Source of the DNA: Prinia subflava
Lineage: Eukaryota > Chordata > Aves > Passeriformes > Cisticolidae
NCBI RefSeq assembly: GCF_021018805.1
Contig: NC_086247.1
Location: forward strand, 146,329,378 to 146,393,377
Direction: 5' to 3'
Length of the DNA stretch: 64,000 nucleotides
Shown here: one piece after another, positions 1-9,946 of the stretch
Position numbering within the stretch: position 1 is the first letter of the stretch
Layout of the letters: the number at the start of each line of letters is the position of its first letter
Notes under the pieces: generated by a model
What the model was told of the DNA's origin: nothing
What the model saw: the letters and a program-made list of their open reading frames with translations, nothing else
Databases searched by the model: none
Translations under genes and position numbers: made by a program

Positions 1-2056
1 CAGCTCAAGAGTTTATTACAACTTTTGATACATCAGAGATGTCACCAATAATATTTTAAAATATGTAACAAAGAAAGAAAATGCTCTTTACTAGTTGTAA
101 AAATTGGCCCATGGTTAAGGGGGCAGGTCAGAGCCTCTTTCACAGGAGTTAGAAAATTACTCCCATCCCACCCATCTTCTCCTTGAATTAATTAACATTA
201 AAACTATGCTTTTATGAGACAAGACATGCAACATAAAAATCTGATTCACTTGAAATCACTGAAAAATTGTCCATTGCCTTCAATGAGGGCAGGGTTTTAC
301 CCAATATTTCTAACAGACTTTTATAAGATGGTGTTAAGGAAGATCTCAAGGGTTATCCTATAAAAGGCAGGGTCAACCATGTCCATGTCAGTGCTGATGG
401 ATGTTTGTCTAACTGGTCCTGAAAGGGCTGCAACACTTTAATAGCACCTTGACCTCTGCTTCCATTTGCACCTGTCCAGAGACACCAAAAGAAACAGGGC
501 TTTTACTGCCAACTCCACCAGGATTTTTGATTGGTGTAAAGGATCAGTGACAATTTTAACATCTGATGTCTGACGATCTACTACAGATAGAAATTAATAC
601 TACCCAGTCCCAGGGAGCTTTTCCATCATTTATTGACATCTTTCCCTTCTATCTCTTCATGAGATATCTGACATGAAATCAGGTCGTTCTGATTTCCATC
701 TTGCATTTTTTTCCACCATTTTAGTTGTGGTCTGATTTCAGTGGTTGTCCCAGAACTAACTTAAAACGAATGCTTTCTGTTATCTGCAGACCTCTCAGTC
801 TTTCAGCAGTGCAGTATAAAGTGTGTAACTCTAATTCTAGGAGGGAAATGCCAACTACTGTAATTAAGTTGGCAATATGGAAAGGCAGAGAGGCAACGGA
901 GCAGTAACAATGCAGGATGCAATGCAGTATGGAGCCTTAGAGGGGCAGGAAGAGAAGGACAGGTGGTAAAAAAAGGAAATATTCAAGTCTGGTCCTTGCA
1001 GAACAGAAGCTCAATGGTTTGATTATGCTCCCAGAAAGAAATATCACCTGTCATTTAATGTCCTTTGCCTGCATCCCAATGCTCATGGAAACAAAGTGGA
1101 GTTTTTGCTTCAGTTTCAAGTTCTGGATTGCACTCAAATAGTAAAACACAGCTCCTCATTAAAAGGCAACTCTAAATGCACACCTTGCACCCCCTGAAAC
1201 TACAGGAAATATGCCCACAGGTGCTCAAAATACATCTATGTTTTAAAATGGGAAACAACAGGCACGAAGATTAACATTTACAGCTGGTATTTCTGAACAT
1301 AAAGGTCTGAGGCAGATGCTCACACATCGCAGTCGGGGAATGAGAGGTGAATTTCCCATGCATTCTCTCTCATTTCGGGGTGCACCATGCATTAAGCTTT
1401 CACAATAAGTTTTCTTTTTAAAATAACAAAACTGCTACATAGAATCCCATAGCAAACAGATACAATTTGCTGTTCCCAAAGTAGGTGAGAAAAATCTTGG
1501 TACTTGCAGTCTGCACTTTACCATTATCAAGGGTTTTAATCCCCAAAAAACAAACACTTTGCAGTCTTTACCAGTGAAAGACAAGACAATCCATGTTTTC
1601 AGCCAAGCCATAAAAAATGTACTCTCATCTGTAATCACGAAACCTTCTGATGTTATAGGGTCCCAGCCTTGCACATGGGACAAATTTGGTTAATGCTGGG
1701 AGATACCAGCAGTGGCCAAACCAAAGTTTCTTTGCCAGTGGACTCCTCTGCACCTTTGGTGCCACCAAAGAGAACATCACTGGGGAGGCAGGAGGAACAC
1801 AGCAGGGCACTGGAGAGAGGATGCCAGGCTGCTGGTAGGAGAAGCCCTTACATGCTACTTGCAGGAAAAATAGCAGCTAAGAGGCTGGGATGGAGAGGCT
1901 GCCTAGGGACTGGGACTGTTTCTGGGACATACCACCCATGGCAACGCATTTTGAGCATCACCTCAGCATCTGTGGCTTTGAACTTCCTCAGGAATTTGAT
2001 CAGAATCACTGACACTTGAAATCAGCTTCCTGGAGCAGCAGGAAAGCTTTTGCTGC
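1..2056 (-). other. HTR5A 3' UTR and 3' flank
   Basis: Downstream of the HTR5A stop on its strand. I see no second gene. AATAAA-type poly(A) signals on the minus strand (TTTATT on plus) occur at about 629-634 and 12-17, so the transcript could end inside or beyond this stretch; I cannot choose between them. No recognisable repeat. Confidence 0.45.
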
Positions 2057-2389
2057 TCACTGCTGCCTAAAGAATAGGTTCCTGAAGGCATTGTTGTAGT
2101 TTTTGTTGAAAGCAGTGTAGATGAGAGGATTAAAAAAGGAATTTGAATAGCCCAGCCATAGAAAAATGCTCTTCCAAATGGGTGGGATGTCACACGAGCA
2201 GAGTGGGTTGATGAGCTCTGTGATGAAGAAGGGGATCCAGCAGAGCACGAAGACCCCGATCAGGATGCCCACCATGAGGGCAGCTTTCTTTTCCTTCTGC
2301 TCTCTCCACGAGTCTCCGTCCGTCTGGAACGTAACAGTGGCGTGACGGACAGTGAAGACCATCTGTGGCTGCTGGGCAGCTTCCTTTGC
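2057..2389 (-). CDS. HTR5A: HTR5A coding exon 2 (TM6-TM7 and tail)
   Basis: 333 nt including the stop at 2059-2057. The acceptor AG is at 2391-2390 after a T/G-rich tract. The exon starts [12 protein letters not shown], which continues exon 1 in phase 0 and matches the human loop sequence position by position. It encodes the end of the third intracellular loop, TM6, TM7 and the C-terminus. Confidence 0.96.
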   Translation of the reverse strand, partial: AKEAAQQPQMVFTVRHATVTFQTDGDSWREQKEKKAALMVGILIGVFVLCWIPFFITELINPLCSCDIPPIWKSIFLWLGYSNSFFNPLIYTAFNKNYNNAFRNLFFRQQ

Positions 2390-4048
2390 CTGCCAAACAC
2401 AAACACAAGTTGCACCATATGTACCCCAGCCAGGTGATCCCACACAGCAGGTACAGAGCCCCACAACGACCAGGGGAAACACAGGCCATCCACCTCACAC
2501 CCTAACTGAGGGCAGGGTGGCTGTATAACCTCTTCTGGGGTCTGTTTTAAGTGAGATTAGAAATTAGAGAGAGTACTGAGGGTACATGAGGTTGCTCTCA
2601 CAGCAGCACAATCAGATTACTTCCCCGCTTACAGTCTGATCAGCAGAACAGGCACACACCCACATGCCGTGCACAGAAGTCTGCTTACTTTCTCTAAACC
2701 CACTGAGTTGAGGAGTTCTTGGTAGGAGAGGGAAGAAAATTAGCACACATTTGCTTCCTCCCTGCAAGAAATCTTTACAGTGCAGAGTCACCGTACCCGG
2801 GATGAACTGACACGATGCAGTCATGATTAGGAAAGATTTCCAAGGACATTCTGCACATGTGTTTTCTGTCTGAGTAAATTCACAGTGTCCCCAAAGCCAC
2901 AGCTGGTTGCCAGGGTATCGTCCCCAGCAGACACAGCAGCCCATCCATCCACTGTCCCCTTGCCTCCCCTGGGGAGGGACGGTGACACCTTTTTCATGCC
3001 AGCGAGCACTGATTCAGCATTCCATGGGGGGACATCTGTGAGTCACCGCTCGCCCACGTGGAGCTCAGACTCGCGGTATGTCCCAAAGTTGCTTTAGCTA
3101 CACCTTGAGCGCTCTCACCTGGGGGCTCGGAAGGAGCCAGCGGGGCTGGGTTTGCAGTCAGCCTTCCCTTGGAAGCCACCAGGATCCACAGGGCTTTGGT
3201 GGATCACTGCTCACTTGCACACTTTTGGTTTAAAGTTTCCCCCACTTCTACAAAGGCTTGCCTGCTGCCAGCGCTTGACCCGAGCAAACCCGACAACCGA
3301 GCTGACCTACCTCCAGCGCTTCTGGTGTAATGGGGGTGATGGAGTTGCTCTTGCGAGACCCGATTCGAAACCTGGCAGCCTTGTAGATCTTCCAGTACAC
3401 AAAGAGCACCACACACAGGGGCAAGTAGAAGGCCCCAAAGGTGGAGAAGATGGTGTAGGAAGGCTCCCGGCTGACTTGGCACTCTTCACTGTCCTCTGAA
3501 TAAGTCTCTCCCCAGCCAAAGAGCAGTGGGGCCAGAGAGATGAAGGCAGAGAGTGCCCAGGTGAGAGCGATCATGATGTTGGAGATGCGGCGCCGGGCGC
3601 GCAGCGTGTACTCCAGGTGGCGGGTGATGGACCAGTAGCGGTCCAGGGCGATGGCCGTGACGTTCCAGATGCTGGCCGTGCAGCACAGCACGTCGAAGGA
3701 GATCCACACCTGGCACAGTGACCGGCCCAGCCGCCACCGCCGCCCCGACAGCTCATGCACCAGGCTGAGGGGCATGACGAGGGCTGCCACCATCACGTCA
3801 GAGGCGGCCATGGAGGCCACCAGGTTGTGCGGCACCCGGTGGAAACTGCGCACCCGGAGGATGGTGGCCAGGACCAGCCCGTTCCAGAGGAACGTGGCCA
3901 CCACCAGCATGGCCAACAGGGTGAGGACCAACACGCTGAAGACAGAGAGATGGGCCTGGCCGCCCTCGGGGCCGGCGGAGGACCCGCTCCTATTGCCGCT
4001 GTCCGGCGTCGTATCGGCGAAGCAGCTGAGGTTGAGCGGGCGCTCCAT
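2057..4048 (-). CDS. HTR5A: HTR5A, 5-hydroxytryptamine receptor 5A (whole coding region, two exons)
   Basis: Class A serotonin receptor of the plasma membrane, mainly neuronal, coupling to Gi/o in mammals. The two exons join in phase 0 to 356 residues (human 357). Seen in the protein: N-glycosylation sequons at Asn6 and Asn19; TM1 around residues 36-63; the amine-binding aspartate of TM3 at Asp119; the disulfide pair Cys112 and Cys190; the DRY motif at 136-138 followed by WSITRH; CWIPFF in TM6 at 296-301; NPLIY in TM7 at 333-337; and a short tail ending RQQ. The ATG at 4048 starts MERPLNLS, in register with the human start. The gene is transcribed leftward from a CpG island. The intron is 921 bp (3310-2390), short for this gene as I know it from mammals. 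Close paralogue HTR5B is the main alternative, but the exon-junction region [13 protein letters not shown] aligns best with HTR5A. Confidence 0.96.
3311..4048 (-). CDS. HTR5A: HTR5A coding exon 1 (TM1-TM5)
   Basis: 738 nt, 246 codons from the start ATG to GAG, followed on the minus strand by the donor GTAGGT at 3310. It encodes the extracellular N-terminus, TM1 to TM5 and the first part of the third intracellular loop ([16 protein letters not shown]). If the intron were retained, the frame would run on for 20 codons to a stop at 3248, giving a 266-residue receptor without TM6 and TM7. Confidence 0.96.
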
Positions 4049-4720
4049 GCCGGGGTTGCGGGGCTCCGGGCTGCTCCGGGCTCTGCGGGCGCGGCGGCGG
4101 CGGGAGGCGCTGCGCTGCCCGCGCCAGGAACGGGGGAAGCGCCGCCCTACCGCGGGCGCGGGGGGTCCCCGGCCGCCCCGAGCGTCGCCGGGCGCGGGGG
4201 CTCCCGGCTGGCGGCCGCCGGGGGCTTCATCCCCGGCGGGAAGAGCCCTGCGTCAGCCGCGGCTGACGGCAGCCCCCGGCCCGCCCCGGCGGCGAGAGGC
4301 GGCGGCTCCGCGGGCGCGGGGGATGCGCGGCTGGAGCGGCGGCTGCGGGGCGGCGCGGAGCGGCCGGAGCGGGGCGGCGCTGGCGGAGCGGCCGGAGCGG
4401 GGCGGAGGAGCGGCGGCCCCTGCGGAGGAGCCGCGCCGCGGGCTGGCGGGGCCGGGGCGGGCAGGTGAGTCCCCGCCGTGCGCGGGTGCGGGAGCGGCCG
4501 CGGAGGGAGAGGTGCTGCTTAGTCATGTCCGTGCGCGGGTCGGAACCGGCGCCGGGCCGAGCGGGAGGGCAGAGCCGGCGGCCCCTGCCCCAGCCGGCTG
4601 TCCCTGCCCGCTGCGTGCCGCCCCTGCCCCTCCCCGGCCCGCTGCCCGCTGTCCTTGCCCTGCCCGCTGCCCGCACCGTGCAGGAATCAGCCCCGGCTTT
4701 GTCTCGGGATGCCTTCGCCC
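3570..4720. promoter_or_regulatory. CpG island over HTR5A exon 1 and promoter
   Basis: Dense CpG and very high GC content from inside exon 1 to about 4720, dropping sharply to AT-rich DNA after about 4870. This is the natural promoter position for the leftward HTR5A transcript. I see no TATA box near the start codon. A perfect 18-bp palindrome, CGTCAGCCGCGGCTGACG, lies at 4251-4268, about 200 bp upstream of the ATG. Confidence 0.7.
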
Positions 4721-4759
4721 CCTCGGGGCGTATTCGGTGCCAGCCGCAGAAAGTTAGCA

Positions 4760-6870
4760 TCCCTGTGAAATCCTCCCTGGGCTCCTCTAAAAATGTGTTG
4801 GTGAGGCGCCACGGGAATTTCCTTGCTCCCAGACAGGCTGCAGTCTACAGCCAGGAAACCTGTTAGTAACCGTGGTTATTCTGTGTAGGGGCAATGTGGC
4901 AGGGGATTATTTCTTTGAGAACTTCTGCTCTGGCATTTCCTAACTTGTTGGCAATTGTCGGGCCTTTTATTAGAAATAATCATTCACTTAACTGCTCTTA
5001 TTAACTGTCTATTTAATAACATTAGCCATTAATGAAATGCTTCAGCATTTCCCCTGGTTTTTAGCACACTAATTGGGATGAGCAGGGGGATTCTGGGCTT
5101 CATAGCAGAAGTCAGAATCTAACCCCATCGAGCAGGATTCGCTGTGCCCCAGCTCATGCCAGGGATGCCAGCCAGCTCCAGCCCACAAGCCATGGATGGC
5201 ATCCAGGCAGGGCTGAGCTGGTGCTGGCACCCTGCTTCTCCAGACAGTCCTGGGACAACAGATCCAAAGGGTTTTTGGGTCAGACATGAGGTGAGAAGCC
5301 AGCAGGCGCTAACGTGGGGCTCACAGTTTGCATCTCTCGGGGGAGAAGGAAGGAAGGAGGGGAGGGCATCTATGTTAAGATCATGCAACAATGACATTTG
5401 CTGGTGAACTGCAGTTTGAGAGAGTTGGGGAGAAGACACAAACAGAGGTGTTCAGGGAGTACCCCATGCTTTCCATGCTGATGGTATACAGAGAGTAAAG
5501 CCAAACTGGAGGTGCTTCCTCCTGCCTCTCCTGAATCTCTGTGGAATTTTTAATGAAAACAGCAAGTAACAAGAACAAAGGGTAATGAACAAGATGTTTT
5601 CCATCGCTGCTGCTTGTTCCTCCGTGCTACCAAGGGAAATGCAAAGCAGCGTACCCAAAGCAGGTCCAGGACCTTGTTCTGGTGGGATGGGATCTTCCCT
5701 GTATGAATTCATTCAGTGCTGTGCTGCTCATTCTCAGAACCAGGCATCCTACTGTAGTACTGGAACAAATGTAGCCTTAGAGACTATATCATCCTTTTGG
5801 AAATAAACTGCCATCTTTTGGGGGGAGAAATTATTATTTTATCTTTTATGCATAAGTATACTGACAATTTTGGAATGAGTAGGTTTTTTACTTACAACTC
5901 AAAGGATAAATGGGGTTTGCAGCCTTTCATAAAGCCTCTTGATTTAAAATTCCTGGTTTGTAAGGTGCAAAACATCCTTGACTGTCATTATATTGATCAA
6001 AACACTTAGCAGCTCCAAGGTTGAGAGCTTTTGGTTGCGTGGGCTCTTCCTAGAAAAACCTATGACCCAGAATTAGTAGAATCACAACCACAAGTTATAA
6101 AATATTTGCTCCTGAAAATAGATTATTATTTTTTGTTTCAGGAACAAATAGAAAAAAAAATACATTTAAAGGGAAATGAAAATAAAATGTATTAAATCTA
6201 AAAAAGGAAAACTAGATTATGCTCTCATGAAACAATCATTAATACTTTCATTATCTTACTCGACTTTAAAAAATATATATTGGCAGATGCTGGAGCTGAA
6301 TGGGTCAGTTGAGAAGTAAAGGGAAATAAAGAATGTAGACAAATATAAATATTCATGTAAATACGTGTATATATGTGTGTATATATATATTTATGTAAAT
6401 GGAAATGCAAGGGTCTGCACCTGGGATAGAACAGACCTATACAAGAGTAGAGGTTGGAGATTTACTGGCCAGACAGCCTTATTGAGAGGAGGACCTGATA
6501 AATCTTTGGACACATCCTGGAGCACGAGCATCCTGGCCTATATGAGAAAGACTGTGTCCATTAGGTTTGGGGTTATAACTTTTTCCCTCTAGCCAACAAA
6601 CCTTTGAATTTTATTCCAGTTTGAGGTTCCTCACAGGGGGAATTCAGTCAAAGGTAATCAAGGTGATGAGCAGACTCGCGTGTGATGCGTAAAGACAGGA
6701 AGAACTGAGTTTGTCACGCCTGAAAAGAGAAGTTTAAAGAGAAAATCTTACTGCTGTGTCCAGTTACCTCAGGGATGGGCGTAGAAAGGGTAAAAGCAAT
6801 CTCTCCTTAGAGGTGTACAGCAATTGGATGGGATGAGTGAGAATCACAGTGTAAGGTGCTGGCTTGGGGG
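4760..6870. other. Intergenic DNA, no gene seen
   Basis: Unique-looking sequence upstream of HTR5A. Between about 4880 and 5060 there is an AT-rich block with several TAAT/ATTA cores (TTATTAGAAATAATCATT, TTAATAACATTAGCCATTAATG), a composition common in conserved homeodomain-bound enhancers. Short TA/TG-rich simple sequence occurs at about 6355-6400. No coding evidence. Confidence 0.4.
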
Positions 6871-7539
6871 TGTTGGTGATGAGGAGCTCACCATGAGCTG
6901 CCAACGTGCACTGGCAGCCCAGAACCCCACCTGTGTCCTGGGCTGCACCACAGGCAGCGTGCCCAGCAGCTGGAGGGAGGGAATCCTGTCCCTCTGCTCC
7001 AGCTGTGTGGGACCCTCCCAAATTCAGTGCTGCATCCAGCTCTGGGTCCCCCAACATAAGAAGGACATGGAGCTGTTGGAGGAGTCCAGAGATCATCATG
7101 AAGATGATCCAGGCACTGGAGCACCTCTGCTATGAAGAGAGGCTGAGAGAGTTAGAGTTGTTCAGCCTAGAGAAGAGAAAGCTCTGGGGAGACCATATAG
7201 CACCTTGCAGTACCTAAAGGGACAGACAATAGAGCTGGAGACAGACTTTTTAAAAGGGCATGGAATGATAGAACAAGAGGTAAGAGAACTAGGATGGTGG
7301 AGGGTAGGTTTAGATTAGATCAGACTAGCATTAAATTGTAAGAAATTCTTTCGTGTGAGGGTGGTAAGACATTGGAACAGGTTGCTCAGAGAAGTTGTGG
7401 ATGCCTCATCCCTGAAAGTGTTCAAGGATGGGTTGGATAGGGCTCTGGTCTAGTGAGAAGTGTCCCTGCCCATGGTAGAGTGGTTGGAACTAGATGAAGT
7501 CTCAGGTTCCTTTCTGCCTAAACCATTCTATGATTCTAC
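6871..7539 (+). mobile_element. CR1 non-LTR retrotransposon, 3' part
   Basis: Recognised by eye as the 3' end of avian CR1: landmarks are CTCACCATGAGCTGCCA, CTGCATCCAGCTCTGG, GACATGGAGCTGTTGGAG, TTGTTCAGCCTAGAGAAGAG, GACTTTTTAAAAGGGCATG, GAACAGGTTGCTCAGAGAAG and the terminal CCATTCTATGATTCTA. It is 5'-truncated as usual and carries many stops, so it is dead. Open frames inside it are remnants, not genes. Confidence 0.9.
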
Positions 7540-7649
7540 ATTCCAATTAGAAATGAAGAAATAAATATTCACCTTGAGAGTGGTCTGAAATCAGTTAAAG
7601 TGGCTGTGAAATCTCTATCCTTAGTGATGTCCAATATTCAGCTGGACAT

Positions 7650-7750
7650 CACTGTGAATGACCTGGTCTGACTTTGAAGGTATCCCCTCTTCAGTGGGGA
7701 TCTCCAGAGATCCCTTCCAACCTGCACCATTCCACAATTTTGATTCTGCA
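7650..7750 (+). mobile_element. CR1 3'-end remnant
   Basis: TCTCCAGAGATCCCTTCCAA followed by CC..CATTCCACAATTTTGATTCTGC is a degraded CR1 tail in the same orientation as the larger copy just upstream. The two may come from separate insertions, because each has its own 3' end. Confidence 0.7.
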
Positions 7751-9390
7751 TTTTTTAGATGCGTTGGCTGAATTCACTGCACTGGATTCTGGAGGTGACT
7801 AAATATTGTTATTTTTCAGGACAAAATGCTGTTTACTTTACACAGATTAGTAAGATCATGAATTTTCTCACAACTGTTGATATTTAGCAAGCAGAAGGCT
7901 GAGCTCTTTAGTGAGTGGATAATACTTGAGGAATGATCACATCTGTGAAAGTCTCTGAGGAAAAGATCCATGTTACAAGGTCAGGATTATCTCACATCTT
8001 TGCTGATAGAGCCAGAGGAATTAAAAGTGACAGGACTTCCCTGGGTTTAGCAGCATCCCCTCCAATAAAGACATTAAATAATGCTTGCTATTAAATGCCA
8101 TTTACTGGAGGTACCTACCAATTCTAGATATGTATCTGATGGTTGGAGGTTAGGAGGGAATTCACAATGTCATCAGTGCCACTGCCTAAATGCACATCCA
8201 AGCATTATCTACTCCTGGGAAAAGGGTGAATGTATTTATGTTGCTAATCTCTATGGAGATTTTTTGAACTTTTGCCCTTATAACTGGCAGAAAAGGGAGA
8301 GGAGAAGGCTCAGGAGGAGTTTTTGCTGGGCATGCTCAATGAATCAATGAGAATTTCAGTCTCCAGGGTAGGTGGAGCTGCTAGGTTATACAAGGACTAA
8401 AGGAACACATACTGTCACTGTGTATACACACCACTACTGAAAGCTGTGCTCAGTTGGCAGCCAGACTGCTCAGTAAGTTTGCATCCTGTCACAGCAATTT
8501 CTAAACCTCAGGTGCTCATCACTTGAATTTCATTTAACTTTCAACCAGCCTCACTCCAGCTTCACAACACATCCAACCATGCTTTTTGAACACACTTGCA
8601 GACCACCCATCCTCTCCAATTGCAAAGTGGTCAAACATGACCACAGTGAAAATGCACAGACTGTGAGGTTGTTCTCATACCCTCAGAGCCCGTCCTCAGT
8701 TCTGATGTCACTCTAGTCTTCTGAAACCAAGGCCATAGAATCAGAGAATGGTTTGGGTTGGAAGGGACATTAAAGATCATCTAGTTCCAACCAAGGCAAC
8801 CAAGATTCAAAGCATCAAAGCTCAGGCTACAGGCTTGGATCCTGATGCTTCACAGCTTGGATCCTGATGCTTCATAGCTCCTGTAAGCATTTCCACAGTC
8901 AGTCAGCTGGCTGCTCTGGGTAGCTCTCTCTCAGGTTTCTGGTTAATAATCACATATTCACTGGAGCTTGGAGTTGGGGTTTTCTCACATGCCAGCCAAG
9001 GGCCACAGTCAGAGTCAGCCTTTCTCTCCCAGTAACGTGTAATTACCTACTTCAAAGTGGAACAACTCTCTGACTGAGAAGCAGAGATTAATCCTGTTGT
9101 GTGTTACGAGGAGACTCAGTAGGATTGTGGGAGTACCTTGGAGCAAGAAGAAGAGGGACCTGAGTGCCCCACACCCCCACAGTGTCCCACTGAGCGACCT
9201 TTTAACCAAATTGGGTTCTCTTGGTTTGGATGCTTATGAAGAACTTTGAAAATACTTCCTGTCTTAGGAAAGAAATTTAAACAAGTTGAAATCCTGTTGC
9301 CTTTTATTTGTATGACGAGAAAACAATTCCTTAGGCAAGTTTAACCCAGTTTAGGGCATGCAAGCTTTCCTTTAGGAAGGCACCAACTGA
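7751..9390. other. Intergenic DNA, no gene seen
   Basis: No coding evidence. It contains one short CR1 tail (annotated separately) and a 22-bp tandem duplication (CTTGGATCCTGATGCTTCACAG unit) at about 8834-8877. Confidence 0.4.
8734..8800 (-). mobile_element. CR1 3'-end remnant (minus strand)
   Basis: CATAGAATCAGAGAATGG, TTTGGGTTGGAAGGGACATT and AAAGATCATCTAGTTCCAACC are the reverse complement of the CR1 3' terminus. Only the last 65-70 bp of the element are present. Confidence 0.88.
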
Positions 9391-9394
9391 ATGA

Positions 9395-9946
9395 CTGTCA
9401 CCCCATGAAGCCACTTGCTCCCCTCCCAAATGGGGAGGAGAACTGGAAAAAAAAAAAGTGGACCTCATGGATTGAAATAAGAACAGTTTAATAATTGAAA
9501 TAATAATAATGACACTACTGCTGGTACAAATTTAAAAAAAAAAAAAAAGAAAAAAGAGGAAGAGGGGAGTGAAACCCAAGAGACATACAGGATGCTCAAC
9601 ACAATTGCTCAACACCTGCTGATGGATGCCCAGCCCATCCCTGAGCAGCAATCAGTGCCCTCAGGCAAGTCCCTCCAGTTTATATACTGGGCACAATGTT
9701 CTGTGGTGGGGAATATCCCTCTGGCCAGTTGGGGCCAGCTGTCCTGGCTGTGCTCCTTCCCAGCTCCTTGTGCACTTGTTTAATGGCAGAGCACGGGAAG
9801 CTGAAAAGTCCTTGACTTAGGGTAAGCACTGCTTAGCAACAACTAAAACATCTGTGTTACCAACATTATTCTCATCCTAAATTCAAAACACAGCCCTGTA
9901 CCAGCTACTAAAAAGAAAATTACTGTGTCGAGTCAAAACCAGGACA
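9395..9946 (-). mobile_element. Solo LTR, avian endogenous retrovirus (copy A)
   Basis: Same family as the LTR at 25101-25690: shared segments include CTCCAGTTTATATACTGGGC, GGAATATCCCT, CAGCTGTCC..GGCTGTGCTCC, AGTCCTTGACTTAGG, CTTAGCAACAAC, TGTTACCAACATTATTCTC and the terminal ACCAGGACA. The TATAAACTGG promoter motif reads on the minus strand, so the element points left. The 5' boundary on the plus strand is blurred and probably partly deleted; no target-site duplication is visible. There are A-rich runs at 9450-9461 and 9533-9548. No retroviral genes are present. Confidence 0.75.

Noticed and set aside
3651..4757. 368-codon and 237-codon plus-strand frames over HTR5A exon 1 and its CpG island
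   Set aside because: GC-rich DNA lacks stops; these frames are antisense to a certain exon and their Ala/Gly/Arg/Pro-rich products match nothing.
6824..7217. Open frames of about 100 codons in three readings
   Set aside because: They lie in the non-coding 3' part of a dead CR1 element.
8834..8877. Short direct repeats as a possible CRISPR-like array (also 42174-42206)
   Set aside because: They are two-copy tandem duplications without spacers, in a vertebrate genome.
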